Positions 6,721 to 15,271 are shown, numbered from the stretch's first letter. The stretch: 35,208 bases of DNA from Streptomonospora nanhaiensis (GCF_026642255.1 NZ_CP113265.1:1-35208), one strand, 5' to 3'. A program made the numbers and translations. Notes: generated from the sequence alone by a model not told the origin.

Positions 6721-8187
6721 CTAGCGCGGGGTGTCCACCAGCGGGCTGTGCTGGGTCAGCTCGCTGCGGTAGCGGCGCGCGGTGCGCGGGGAGGCGTGGA
6801 TGCGCTCGGCGATCTCGGCGTCGGTGATCGCGGGGTGGCTCTGCAGCAGCTCCCGCACTCGTTCGCGCTTTTGCTCAGGTGAGAGCAGTTCCGGAACGCT
6901 CTCCTCCGGCGCCGCCGGCTCGGGACCGGCCTCCGCCTCGGGCTCGCGGGGTGCCTCGGCCGCGGGCTCTTCCCGGCGCGGGTGGCTCGGGACCGGGGGC
7001 CCCTCCCGGGTCCAGTAGGGGGCGGGCACGCTCTCGGGAACAGAAGCGGTCGCCTCCTGTCCGCAGGCCTCTTCGGTACCGGTGGCCGCCTCGGCCGCGG
7101 GTGCCTGCGGGGCGGTGGCCACCATGTCCGCCGCGTCCTGGCCACGCTCCTCGGCGGGGTCGGGATCGGGCCGCTCGCGCCCCTGCTCCAGGGCGGGCGC
7201 GGGCTCCGTCCGGACACCGTCGCGGCCACGCTGGCCACCGTGGCCAACCCCTTGGCCAACCTGTCCGCCCTCGTGGCCACGCTGGCCAACCCCCTGGCCA
7301 ACCTGTCCGCCCGGGGTGGCCAGCGCCGTGGCCTCCTCGGCGGTCATGGCCACCGAGGCCGCCGTCATGGCCCGCGTCAACTCGAAGGCGGTGTCGAGCT
7401 CGTACCCGTTGTCCAGCATCCACCTCAGGTGCCGCGGCGTGTGCCGGCGCCAGGAGAGCCCGTGCTGCTCGCGCAGCATCGCGTAGGCCAGCTGCCGGCG
7501 CTGCTCGTGCTCCAGCGCCCGCGGGTAGGAGGTGATGCCCCACCCCAGCATCAGCCGGGCCACCTTCAGCGTCGAGACCGGATGGGCGACCCACCGCCCC
7601 ACGGGGATGCGGTCCGCGGCCTGGCCGTGCGCCAGACCCGCCAGGTGCCGGATCCACGCCGCCACCCCCTCCGCGATCAGGATGATCACGATCGGCGGAC
7701 CCGCGTGCCCCAGGTAGGAGGCCGTGGACCCGTCCCCCTGGCTCACGTTCAAGATGATCGTGATGGCCGAGAGCGCATAGGCCGCCCACCGGTTCAGCGC
7801 GTGCCGGCGCCCCTGCCACTCCATGAGCAGGTCCATCGCCAGGAAGTAGACGATCACCGCGTCGATCCCCACCGGGAACAGGAACCGCAGGTCACCGCCG
7901 TTGAGCGCGTACAGCTGGGTGTCGGCCAGCCACGTGGCCGCCTCGTACAGCGCCGCATAGCTCATGGTGAACGCCACCAGGATCAGCGCCAGCGCCACCA
8001 CCGCGATCACCACGGTCGCCACCAGGTAGCCCCCGTGCAGGGACACCGCCCCCGCACGCCCCGGACCCGGAACCGGCCGCGGCCTGTGCGAGGCCGCACG
8101 GCGCATCCCCCACACCGCCACCCCCGTCACGACCAGCGCCGCAACACACACCAGCCACCAGGACGAGGCGGACAGCAAATCGGACAT
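6721..8187 (-). CDS. DUF2637 membrane protein with C-terminal HTH
   Basis: 488 residues. ATG chosen after GGGAGAGA. Membrane segments: about 7-24, 50-75 and two or more in 100-180 (VGIDAVIVYFLAMDLL, AAYALSAITIILNVS, IVIILIAEGVAAWI), the pattern of DUF2637 proteins of Streptomyces plasmids and integrative elements, often annotated as spread/transfer-related. A cytoplasmic middle region follows. Then comes a Gly/Gln/Val low-complexity stretch encoded by TGGCCA DNA repeats, an acidic Pro/Ala linker, and a C-terminal HTH (LLQSHPAITDAEIAERIHAS, then RTARRYRSEL). The combination suggests a membrane protein that can contact DNA. It is divergent from the mobC-relaxase operon, with a 144-bp shared upstream region. 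Confidence 0.8.
   Translation of the reverse strand: MSDLLSASSWWLVCVAALVVTGVAVWGMRRAASHRPRPVPGPGRAGAVSLHGGYLVATVVIAVVALALILVAFTMSYAALYEAATWLADTQLYALNGGDLRFLFPVGIDAVIVYFLAMDLLMEWQGRRHALNRWAAYALSAITIILNVSQGDGSTASYLGHAGPPIVIILIAEGVAAWIRHLAGLAHGQAADRIPVGRWVAHPVSTLKVARLMLGWGITSYPRALEHEQRRQLAYAMLREQHGLSWRRHTPRHLRWMLDNGYELDTAFELTRAMTAASVAMTAEEATALATPGGQVGQGVGQRGHEGGQVGQGVGHGGQRGRDGVRTEPAPALEQGRERPDPDPAEERGQDAADMVATAPQAPAAEAATGTEEACGQEATASVPESVPAPYWTREGPPVPSHPRREEPAAEAPREPEAEAGPEPAAPEESVPELLSPEQKRERVRELLQSHPAITDAEIAERIHASPRTARRYRSELTQHSPLVDTPR
7210..7330. repeat. TGGCCA repeats inside the DUF2637 gene
   Basis: Direct repeats around TGGCCA and CCTGTCCGCC (for example GGCCAACCTGTCCGCC twice, at about 7251 and 7296). 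On the coding strand they give a GGQVGQGVG-type linker, so the same repeat family seen in the non-coding blocks has invaded or is maintained in coding DNA. Confidence 0.55.
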
Positions 8188-8331
8188 CGGTCTCTCCCAA
8201 ATCACCAGGAACCCGGACGAGTGTGTCAGAAGCTTCGGATGCGCCCCTGGTTTTCGACCCGCGTTCGCCCCCGCCGCCCGCATCGGCCATCATCACCAGG
8301 CAACGCCACACCACCCAGGGAGGAGCCGGCC

Positions 8332-8712
8332 GTGGAGGAAACAGCCCAGCACCGGCGCGGCAACCGCAGGACCGGCATCCGCCGCGACAACTACGTCAAA
8401 CTCAGCCTCAGCGACGACGAGCACGCCCTGCTGCTCCAGGCCGCCAAGGACCAGGCCATGACCCTGAGCGGGTTCGCCGCCCACGCCGCCCTGGGCGTGG
8501 CCCGCCAGACCCTGGCCACCTCGCCCGACGACCGCCAGATGATGGTGGCCCTCAACGACGCCGTCATCGCCCTGGAACACCTGAGCGCGGACCTGCGCAC
8601 CCTCGCCGGCCCCGACCCCGACCGGGTCCGGGCCCTGCTCGAGCGCGCCGCGGCCGCGGTGGAGACCCTCGAGGACGCCGGCGAGGCGATTGTGGAACAC
8701 TCCCGACAATGA
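8332..8712 (+). CDS. MobC-like relaxosome accessory protein
   Basis: 126 residues from a GTG with GGGAGGAG 7-8 nt upstream. The N terminus is basic (HRRGNRRTGIRRDNYVKLSL), then SDDEHALLLQAAKDQAMTLSGFAAHAALG, the usual strand-helix-helix of small mobilization proteins that bind oriT and help the relaxase. The C-terminal half is a long helix with LNDAVIALEHLSADLR and LLERAAAAVETLEDAGE. It overlaps the downstream relaxase by ATGA. The upstream 8188-8331 gap between divergent genes is a candidate oriT. Confidence 0.75.
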   Translation: MEETAQHRRGNRRTGIRRDNYVKLSLSDDEHALLLQAAKDQAMTLSGFAAHAALGVARQTLATSPDDRQMMVALNDAVIALEHLSADLRTLAGPDPDRVRALLERAAAAVETLEDAGEAIVEHSRQ

Positions 8713-10031
8713 TCGCCAAGGTGATGCGCGGCCAGGACACCCTCGGACTGCTCAAGTACCTCTACGGGCCCGGAAGCGCCAACGAGCACACCGACCCCCA
8801 CCAGGTCGCCGCCTGGCGCACCCTGGGCGTACCCGACCCCGGCCGCGCCCCCGGGGCCGACCTGGGCGTGCTGGCCCGGCGCCTGGACCGCTTCGTGCGC
8901 CCCCAGGTGCGCCGCCACGTATGGCACTGCGCGATCCGCGTGGCCCCCACCGACCGCCCCCTGAGCGAGCCCGAGTGGGAACAGGTCGCCCGCCGCCTCG
9001 CCGCCGCCGGCGGCGTGGCCCCCCTGGGCGACGAACGCGCCTGCCGGTGGGTGGCCGTGCGCCACGACGGCCCCCAGAGCCACCACATCCACCTGCTCGC
9101 CACCCTGGCCCGCCAGGACGACACCAACCCCGACATCCACAACGACGCCCTGCGCCTGCGCCAGGAGTGCCGCCTGCTGGAGGCCGAGCTGGGGCTGCGC
9201 CCCACCAGCGCCGCCGACCGCACCTCCGCCCCCTCCCCCACCCGCGGTGAGACCGAGAAGGCCCGGCGCCAGGGCCGGGGACGGCCCTCGCGCGCCCTCC
9301 TGGAGCGCCTGGCCCGCCGCGCGGCCGCCGCCGCACGCACCGAGGAGGAGTTCCTCACCGCCCTGGACACGGGCGGGGCGCTGCTGCGCCTGCGCCAGAG
9401 CGCCGCCGGGGCCGTGAGCGGGTACTCCCTGGCCCTGCCCGGGGACGTGGCCCCCGACGGCCGGCCGGTGTGGTTCTCCGGCGGCTCCCTGGCCCCGGAC
9501 CTGTCCCTGCCCCGGGTGCGGGCCCGCTTCGCCGACACACCCCCAGCCCCGGCCCCGGTGCACGCTCAGGGCCCCTGGGCCGGGCTCGCCCACGCCGTGC
9601 GCGCCCAGGGACAGCTGTGGGGGCCCTGGGGGGCCGGAGCGCGCGCGGCGGGCCTCGCGGCCCTGTCCGATGCGCTCACCCTGGCCGCGGCCGCCGCACC
9701 GGCCGCGGTGGCCGCAGCTTTGGAAGCGGCCGAGCGGGACTGGGACCACGCGGGGCGCCCGCCGGTGCGCGCCTCGGCCACCGTCGCGGCCGCCCGGCTG
9801 CGCGAGGCGGCCCGCGCCCTGGCCGCCGCACAGCCGCAGGCCCTGCGCGACGAGCAGGCCTGCCGCACCGCGGTCCGGGAGATGGCCTCAATGGCTGCGC
9901 AGGCCGCCCACTGGTACCGGGACCGGGGCTGGGGTCCCCAGGAAAGGGCCGCCGACCTGGCACGGCAACATCTGGCGGCGGCAGCAGGCGTCAGCGAGGG
10001 CGAAGACAACACCTTTACCTTGACGGTGTAA
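8709..10031 (+). CDS. Relaxase/mobilization nuclease (HHxH type)
   Basis: 440 residues. The N terminus MIAKVMRGQDTLGLLKYLYG is that of actinobacterial mobilization relaxases of the MobP/MobQ-like group. The metal-binding motif HHIHLLATLA lies at about 125-134, preceded by the RHVWHCAIRVAP strand (about 76-87). The C-terminal half is Ala-rich helical (AALEAAERDWDHA, AARLREAARALAAAQ) and probably not catalytic. The catalytic residue cannot be assigned by eye. Start overlaps mobC by 4 bp, so the two are co-translated. It is the third relaxase of this plasmid and is unrelated to the two MobF proteins. Expected role: nick its own oriT and stay covalently bound to the 5' end. Confidence 0.85.
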   Translation: MIAKVMRGQDTLGLLKYLYGPGSANEHTDPHQVAAWRTLGVPDPGRAPGADLGVLARRLDRFVRPQVRRHVWHCAIRVAPTDRPLSEPEWEQVARRLAAAGGVAPLGDERACRWVAVRHDGPQSHHIHLLATLARQDDTNPDIHNDALRLRQECRLLEAELGLRPTSAADRTSAPSPTRGETEKARRQGRGRPSRALLERLARRAAAAARTEEEFLTALDTGGALLRLRQSAAGAVSGYSLALPGDVAPDGRPVWFSGGSLAPDLSLPRVRARFADTPPAPAPVHAQGPWAGLAHAVRAQGQLWGPWGAGARAAGLAALSDALTLAAAAAPAAVAAALEAAERDWDHAGRPPVRASATVAAARLREAARALAAAQPQALRDEQACRTAVREMASMAAQAAHWYRDRGWGPQERAADLARQHLAAAAGVSEGEDNTFTLTV

Positions 10032-10185
10032 AGCTCAAGCTCGGGTTCCCACCCGGCCAAGCCCCGCTGACACCCGCCTGTCCCGGCACCACCACACCGG
10101 TGACCGCTTTTGGCCACCCACCCACACCCACCGGACCCCTTCAGTACTGTCCCAGGGCACCAGCCCCCGACAGCGAGGAGCCCCC

Positions 10186-10491
10186 ATGGCCAGCTCCGGC
10201 GTGTGCCCGGTCTGCGAACGCAGGGTCCGCAAACGCAAGAACTCCGACCTGCGCGTCCTCCACTACATCAACGAGACCGCGCTGTTCAGCTACACCCTCA
10301 AGAAGTGCCGGGGATCGGACCCCCACGGCACCAGGCCCGGCCGGGCCACGATCCAGGACGCCAAGAAGACCGGGATCCGCTGCCAGGCCTGCAACAAGCG
10401 CGTACCCCAGACCAAGGACTTCCGCCCCACCAAGCACCTGGACGCCCAAGGGCACGAGTGCGCCGGCTGGCGGGACAACCGCAAGAGCTGA
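10186..10491 (+). CDS. Small zinc-finger-like protein
   Basis: 101 residues. Cys/His pattern: CPVC near residue 7, C at about 42, CQAC at about 66-69 and a final HLDAQGHEC, enough for two zinc sites. Basic overall (RRVRKRKNSDLRV). GAGGAG lies 5 nt before the ATG. It sits 155 bp after the relaxase gene and may belong to the mobilization unit. Family not recognised; a nucleic-acid-binding role is a guess from composition. Confidence 0.7.
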   Translation: MASSGVCPVCERRVRKRKNSDLRVLHYINETALFSYTLKKCRGSDPHGTRPGRATIQDAKKTGIRCQACNKRVPQTKDFRPTKHLDAQGHECAGWRDNRKS

Positions 10492-10520
10492 CCGACCCCG
10501 GCGGCCCCGGCCGCCGGACC

Positions 10521-13500
10521 CTACGTGGCCCGCCCGCCCCTGCGCCCCGGACCGCTCCCGCGCCGGTTGACCGGCCCCGCCGTACCCTTGCGGGCGGCGA
10601 ACTTGCCCAGCGCCTTGTCCACGCTCACCGGCGCGTCGATCCCCCCGCGCCCCGGACCCACGTTCGGACGCTGACGGGGCGCGCCCTGCGCCGGCTCGGA
10701 CCGGGCACCGTCCAGCTCGTCGATGACCAGCCCCTCGCTGCGCACCTCCAGCGTGCGCGCGTACGCGCTGACGCACGCCTCCACCACGTCCTTGTCGTTG
10801 CGCGCACCCGCCAGCCGCTCCCGCAGCTTGGGATCCTGCAACGCCTCCGAGGCCAGGTACAGATCCGCGCGCTTGCGTGAGCGCGTCATCGCCGGATACA
10901 GCGAATGGGCGTCCGCCCCGATCCCGTACACGTGCACACGCGCGCACGTCAGCCCCTGAGCGGCCGCGATCGTCATCGCATACCCGTGGCTCAGGTCGCC
11001 CCGCCCGATCGCCTCAGGGCTGATCCAGGCGCTGTGCACACGCCCCCGGCGGCGCCACTCCACCCGCGCCCCGCGCCGGGCGTCCACCTCGGCCACCACC
11101 CCGCGGAACCCGTTGAGGACGTCCTCGCCCTCACCGCGCCGGGACCGGTAGTCGTTGCGGCGCACCCGCACCACGTCCCCGGCCGCCAAGGCCAGCCGCT
11201 CCCCGCCCCGTAGCGCGAAACCGACCTCCTCGCCCTGCAGGTGCCCCCCGGCCCGGGCCAGCGACCGCAGGCGGTGGTTGAGCTCGTCCACGTCCCCGTT
11301 GCGGGCCGCCAGCACCAGCACGTCCTCCACGCCCTGGAACCGGTCCCCGATCCCCTGGCGGTCCCCCCACCAGGCCTGGGCGATGGCCTCGTGCGCCTGG
11401 TGGGCGCGCTCGGCGGCGTGCACCCGCCCCGCACGCCCCCACACCGACAACGCGACCTCGCGCCCCTCCTCCAGCCACGCCGCCAGCGCCTGCTGGTCCA
11501 CCGCATCGCTCTGCCGGCGGTTGTGCGTCAACGTGTCGCCCTTGACCAGGGTGTGCACCGCCGCGAACGTGCCCCCCACCCCGATCGCCCGAAGCTGCTT
11601 GGGGTCGCCGATGCCCACGACCTTGGTGCCGGTGCGCTCGGCCTCGGCCACCAGCACCGCCATGTCCAGGTCGTTGACCATCGCGGCCTCGTCCACCACC
11701 AGCACGTCCACACCCTCAAGGCCCGGCCCGGACCCGATGCGCTGCAGCCAGGTCGCCACGGTGCTCGAGGCGATCCCCGACTCCGCCTGCAGGTTGGAGG
11801 CGGCCACCGCCGCCACCGCGGCGCCCTCGACCCTGTACCCGGCCTCCACCCAGCCGGTGTTGACCGCGCTCATCAGCGTCGTCTTACCGGCCCCCGCCAC
11901 ACCCCGCACCACGTCCAGGCCATGGCCCGCACCCATCAGCCGCCCAGCCACCCGCCGCTGCTCCGCCGACAACGCGAACCCGCGCTCGGCCTCGAACGCG
12001 CGCAGCACCGCCACCGCCTGGGGGCGCTCCACCACCGCCACGCCCTGGCCCAGGCGCCGCTCCGCGGACCCGACGATCGTGCGCTCGGCCTCCACGATCC
12101 GCCGCGAGCTCACCCGGTCGGCGTTGGACAGGTGCGCCCCCTCGCTGGTGGGCATCGCCACCGCCTCATCCGAGGCCATCACCGCGTCGGTCAGCACCTC
12201 CAGCTCCGAGAGCCGGCCCACCCCGCCCGGCAGCGCGGCCGCCACCGCGGCCATCACCTGCGCCCGGCTGGCCACCTTGCGCTGGGAGGTCACCCCCGTC
12301 TGCGGATCCCAGACCGTGGCGACCAGCTCCTCCAACGACGGCCGGAAGGCCTCAGGCCCCCCAGCGCCCGCCCCGGGCAGGGCGCCCGCCACCACCGCAT
12401 CCACGTCGAAGTCCGCGGCCTCGGCACGCGCCCGCCAGGCCTGGCGGGCCGTGCCGGTCTCGCTCAACGGGTTCTTGGCCTCGGCCAGCACCCGCCCTGC
12501 GGCCTGCTTGTGCTCCCGGGAGGCCTCCTCACCCACCAGCGCGTTGATCTGCCGTGCCCGGGAGCTGAACACCCCGCGCAGCGCCGCATCGAACCCGGCG
12601 ATCTCCCACTCGCCCGTACGCTCGTCCTGCTCCCACACCGCCCCCAGGCGGCGCGTCAGCTTCTCGCGCATCCGCGCCTTGGCCAGCTCACCCGCGACCG
12701 CCACATGCCGGTGCAGGTCACGCCCGCCCGCCGCCAAGGTCCGCCACTTGCCATCGGCGCACTGGACCATGTTCGGGATCATCACGTGCGCGTGGATGTG
12801 CGGATCACCCATCTGCCCCTGCACCGGCCGCGCCGAGCGGTGCAGCGTGATCGAGGCAGCGAACCCGATCGCCTCCACCCGCTGGGCCCGCTCGCCGTCA
12901 CCGTGGTGCCCGCTCAACCCGTAGGCGACCCACCCCTCCACGTCGGCCACGGTCTCGCGCACCGACTCCAGGTAGATCTCCTCGACCTGCGCAGCCGTCT
13001 TCTCATCACTCAAAGCGAAGGCCAAGGACACGCTCTTGGGCATGTTCAGCACCAGGTCATAGCCCCGGTTGCCCACCCGCACACGATCATCGCCATGGGC
13101 GCGGGCCCGCTCCAGATCAGAGGCCTCCCACACCCGGCCCGGGTCCACACCCGCGGCCTCGGCGATCGCCTCCAGCTCCGCCACCGGCGCCCGGTGCCCC
13201 TGCCCGTCACGCACCAGCCCCTTCTCCAGGCGGGCGAACCGGGCGGCCAGACGCGGCGAGTCCAACAGCGCCTGCGGCTCCATGTGCGCGGCCTCGGCCA
13301 CCGCACGCACCGCCTCCACCAACGGGGCGGCCTCGAGCTTGGCCCGCGCATCCACCGCCATCTTCGCCTTGACCAGCTGCTCGCCGGTGCGCGGATCGCG
13401 CCCGGCCATCACCTGGCGCATCGACTCCAGCGCGGCCTCGTCACCCAGGGGGGTGCCGGCCCGCTCACCGAACGCCGCCCACCCCGACCCGACCCGCTCC

Positions 13501-13679
13501 ACCGCGCGCGCGGCCCCGTACAGCCGGTAGTCCTCCGCCGCCCGGGCAGTCTCCTCACCGTGGGCGTGCTCCGGGGAGTCCTCGGCGTGGGTGTGGGCGG
13601 CCTGGTCGCAACCGCACTGGCTCTGCAGCCGGTAGTCGACCTGGGAAGCGTCCGGGCCCAGCGTCGTCACCCACGCCAC
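10521..13679 (-). CDS. MobF relaxase-helicase 2 (TraA/TrwC-like)
   Basis: 1052 residues from GTG at 13679, chosen because AGGGGG lies 6 nt upstream and VAW..DASQ-DYR matches the start of MobF-1. Relaxase domain (about 1-350): YRLYGAARAVERVGSGW with candidate catalytic Tyr, NMPKSVSLAFAL, GDPHIHAHVM (three-His motif, about 293-298). SF1 helicase domain: GVAGAGKTT (Walker A, about 595), VLVVDEAAMV (Walker B), GDPKQLRAIG, NRRQ, NDYRSRRGEG, LSHGYAMTIAAAQGLT, YPAMTRSR. A His/Glu-rich insertion (HTHAEDSPEHAHGEE) near the N terminus is absent from MobF-1, and the C-terminal coiled coil of MobF-1 is absent here. It should act as an independent conjugative relaxase. An oriT is expected nearby; 13680-13972 is a candidate. 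Confidence 0.92.
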   Translation of the reverse strand: MAWVTTLGPDASQVDYRLQSQCGCDQAAHTHAEDSPEHAHGEETARAAEDYRLYGAARAVERVGSGWAAFGERAGTPLGDEAALESMRQVMAGRDPRTGEQLVKAKMAVDARAKLEAAPLVEAVRAVAEAAHMEPQALLDSPRLAARFARLEKGLVRDGQGHRAPVAELEAIAEAAGVDPGRVWEASDLERARAHGDDRVRVGNRGYDLVLNMPKSVSLAFALSDEKTAAQVEEIYLESVRETVADVEGWVAYGLSGHHGDGERAQRVEAIGFAASITLHRSARPVQGQMGDPHIHAHVMIPNMVQCADGKWRTLAAGGRDLHRHVAVAGELAKARMREKLTRRLGAVWEQDERTGEWEIAGFDAALRGVFSSRARQINALVGEEASREHKQAAGRVLAEAKNPLSETGTARQAWRARAEAADFDVDAVVAGALPGAGAGGPEAFRPSLEELVATVWDPQTGVTSQRKVASRAQVMAAVAAALPGGVGRLSELEVLTDAVMASDEAVAMPTSEGAHLSNADRVSSRRIVEAERTIVGSAERRLGQGVAVVERPQAVAVLRAFEAERGFALSAEQRRVAGRLMGAGHGLDVVRGVAGAGKTTLMSAVNTGWVEAGYRVEGAAVAAVAASNLQAESGIASSTVATWLQRIGSGPGLEGVDVLVVDEAAMVNDLDMAVLVAEAERTGTKVVGIGDPKQLRAIGVGGTFAAVHTLVKGDTLTHNRRQSDAVDQQALAAWLEEGREVALSVWGRAGRVHAAERAHQAHEAIAQAWWGDRQGIGDRFQGVEDVLVLAARNGDVDELNHRLRSLARAGGHLQGEEVGFALRGGERLALAAGDVVRVRRNDYRSRRGEGEDVLNGFRGVVAEVDARRGARVEWRRRGRVHSAWISPEAIGRGDLSHGYAMTIAAAQGLTCARVHVYGIGADAHSLYPAMTRSRKRADLYLASEALQDPKLRERLAGARNDKDVVEACVSAYARTLEVRSEGLVIDELDGARSEPAQGAPRQRPNVGPGRGGIDAPVSVDKALGKFAARKGTAGPVNRRGSGPGRRGGRAT

Positions 13680-13972
13680 GCGCAACCCCCTGGTGGTCCA
13701 GCAAGTTCTCCGCGCGCTCAACCCGCCTCAGATCAGGAGGGGCCGGGAGCGCGCCTACGGCGACTAGGACGCACATCAAAACCCCCTGGTTCGCACCAAT
13801 CACCCACAAAACAGCCCGCGCACCCGCCTTTTCGGGGCCAGGAAGGGCGCCCCGCAGGGCAGGGGCGGCCCCACCTGGGCGAAGACCCCCGCCAGGAGCA
13901 CAGCAGGGCAGGAGGGCCCGGCAGGGGAAGGAGCGGAAGGCCAGGGTGCGCGGGCGAGGAACCCACAGGCCC

Positions 13973-14470
13973 TCATGAGCCCGGCCCCTCCTGCTTCCAC
14001 GGCAGCGGCGGACGCCGCTTGTCCGAGCCCGCCCCCCGCCCGGGCCGGCTGTTCCACATCAACAGCAGGTCCCGCGCGAAGAACCGCGCCCGCGGATACC
14101 ACCGCCGGCCGTCCACCGTGTCGGGCAGCGTGTCCGGCCGGTCGTCCTTGATCTGCGACACGCTGCGCCCGTCCACACCGATCAGCTTCGCGAACCCGCC
14201 CAGCGTCACCTCCCGGTCCAAGTCCTCCGCGGCCAGCTCCACCGGCTCGGGCCGGCGCGGCCGGAACGGCTCGAGCTTGGCCGGGTCGTACAGGGCGCTG
14301 CCCCCGCCCCCGCCCTTGGCGCTCACCCCCCGCCGGGGCTGCTCCGGCGCCGGGAAGTCCGCATAGGCCCGCGGCATCACGTGCACCGCGTAGCCGTGGC
14401 TGTATCCCACCAGCGCCGCCCACTCCTTCAGCGTCACCCACTCCTCCGCGGGACTCTCGTGCTCGGGCAC
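13973..14470 (-). CDS. Putative DNA-binding protein with two HTH-like segments
   Basis: 165 residues, GTG start with GAGGAGG 8 nt upstream (another GTG lies 6 nt earlier). Two excisionase/MerR-like segments: VTLKEWAALVGYSHGYAVHV (about 12-31) and VTLGGFAKLIGVDGRSVSQI (about 95-114), the latter followed by GRRWYPRARFFARDLLLMW as in wing regions. A Gly-rich linker separates them. It is upstream of and co-oriented with MobF-2, so a regulator or oriT-binding accessory protein for that relaxase is plausible. Family not recognised with certainty. Confidence 0.7.
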   Translation of the reverse strand: MPEHESPAEEWVTLKEWAALVGYSHGYAVHVMPRAYADFPAPEQPRRGVSAKGGGGGSALYDPAKLEPFRPRRPEPVELAAEDLDREVTLGGFAKLIGVDGRSVSQIKDDRPDTLPDTVDGRRWYPRARFFARDLLLMWNSRPGRGAGSDKRRPPLPWKQEGPGS

Positions 14471-14567
14471 CGACACCGCCTCCTCATCACCTTGCTCGGC
14501 TCGCACAGACCGCACATCCAACCACGACACACCTACACCGGTTTCGTGTGATACCTGCGCTCTCACC

Positions 14568-14608
14568 CTTCTTGGGGGGCGGGGGCGCGGGTCCGGCGGT
14601 GGGTGGGG
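14568..14608. repeat. Cassette A, inverted-repeat arm (downstream side)
   Basis: 41 bp, exact reverse complement of 15151-15191. The arms enclose 542 bp containing all small genes of the cassette. Confidence 0.9.
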
Positions 14609-14609
14609 C

Positions 14610-14747
14610 TCAGTTGCTCCCGCTCTTGCGGCGGCGGAGCGGCTTGCCGTCGCGGAAGTTCCGCGAGTTCTCCTGGATGCCCCGGCGGAGCTTCGTGGTC
14701 CCCTTCTTGATCTCCGCGCGGAGCTGCTTCGGCGTCTTCTCACCCAT
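14610..14747 (-). CDS. 45-residue basic peptide, cassette A
   Basis: Begins MGEKTPKQLRAEIKKGTTKL and ends in a basic RRRKSGSN tail; no Cys, no membrane segment. GAGGAGGAA lies 7-8 nt before the ATG, one of the best ribosome sites of the region. The stop is 2 bp from the inverted-repeat arm. It is second in a mini-operon after the 23-residue peptide. Charge and helix-forming centre suggest nucleic-acid or ribosome contact, but no family is recognised. Confidence 0.6.
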   Translation of the reverse strand: MGEKTPKQLRAEIKKGTTKLRRGIQENSRNFRDGKPLRRRKSGSN

Positions 14748-14785
14748 GGCGGGTTCCTCCTCGTGTGGTTCCTGCTCGGGCTGGC

Positions 14786-14857
14786 CTACCGGTCGGCGGG
14801 GCGGGGGCCCTGCGGGCCCTGGGGCTTCGGGGGGTTCTTGGGCGGGTCCGTCACCAT
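14786..14857 (-). CDS. 23-residue proline-rich peptide, cassette A
   Basis: MVTDPPKNPPKPQGPQGPRP followed by ADR; nine prolines. AGGAGGTGA 5 nt before the ATG is a near-perfect ribosome site, located just after the boxA-like element. This is the position held by the single small gene in cassettes B and C. A Pro-rich short frame could be a ribosome-stalling leader for the 45-residue gene 38 bp downstream, or a product in its own right. Confidence 0.5.
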   Translation of the reverse strand: MVTDPPKNPPKPQGPQGPRPADR

Positions 14858-14876
14858 GCGGCTCACCTCCTCTCGG

Positions 14877-14895
14877 CTCTCTGTGGAGTTCTCAA
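14877..14895 (-). promoter_or_regulatory. boxA-like element, cassette A
   Basis: Minus strand TTGAGAACTCCACAGAGAG, conserved in all three cassettes and close to the actinobacterial rRNA leader boxA core TTTGAGAACTCAA. It lies between the GC hairpin and the ribosome-binding site. Confidence 0.6.
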
Positions 14896-14925
14896 GCAAC
14901 GGTGGTCCTTGGTGGTGCGGGGGGT

Positions 14926-14951
14926 GGGGCACCCGCCGTAGCGGGTACCCC
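14926..14951 (-). terminator. Leader hairpin, cassette A
   Basis: 11-bp stem (GGGGtACCCGC/GCGGGTgCCCC on the minus strand, one G-T pair) with a 4-nt loop, between leader frame and boxA-like element. An intrinsic terminator or attenuator is likely. Confidence 0.6.
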
Positions 14952-14966
14952 GGTCGCGCTTGCGGG

Positions 14967-15056
14967 CTACAGGCCCGGGACGGGCTTCGGCTCGGCCGGG
15001 GGACGCGGGCGGGGGGTCGGGAAGGGGTACGGGGTGCTGCTCAGCGTCGCGGTCAT
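14967..15056 (-). CDS. 29-residue Pro-rich leader peptide, cassette A
   Basis: Starts MTATLSSTPYPFPTPRPRPP and ends just upstream of the leader hairpin. GAGAGGTGA lies about 7 nt before the ATG. A six-codon frame starting at the conserved GTG (15073) ends by overlapping this ATG (ATGA), which would couple the two. Position and composition fit a leader whose translation affects the following hairpin. An overlapping 67-residue frame from 15066 is less likely because it has no spaced ribosome site. Confidence 0.4.
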   Translation of the reverse strand: MTATLSSTPYPFPTPRPRPPAEPKPVPGL

Positions 15057-15072
15057 TCGCGTTCACCTCTCA

Positions 15073-15112
15073 CTGTATGTTCTACCCTATCCGGTGGTCG
15101 GCAAACCACCGA
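15073..15112 (-). promoter_or_regulatory. Promoter/operator block, cassette A
   Basis: Minus strand GGGTAGAACATACAGTG, shared with B and C, ending at a possible leaderless GTG start (15073). Directly upstream is the inverted repeat CGGTGGT-N6-ACCACCG (15092-15111), which looks like an operator overlapping the promoter. Confidence 0.55.
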
Positions 15113-15150
15113 ACCGAACTTTCCTGCGGGTCGCCAGATCCCTGCGCGCA

Positions 15151-15191
15151 CCCCACCCACCGCCGGACCCGCGCCCCCGCCCCCCAAGAAG
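15151..15191. repeat. Cassette A, inverted-repeat arm (upstream side)
   Basis: 41 bp, exact reverse complement of 14568-14608. On the minus-strand transcript this arm comes first, so RNA from the promoter-like block at 15272-15300 would contain both arms. Confidence 0.9.
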
Positions 15192-15271
15192 AACGAAGGA
15201 GCACCCCGAACAACACCCCGACCAGCACAAACAACGCAACCGCACACAATAAAAATAAAGCCTGACCAAAA

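Noticed and set aside
11241..14366. Plus-strand 1041-codon frame opposite MobF-2
   Set aside because: His/Arg/Pro-rich mirror of the relaxase gene, no domain and no ribosome site.
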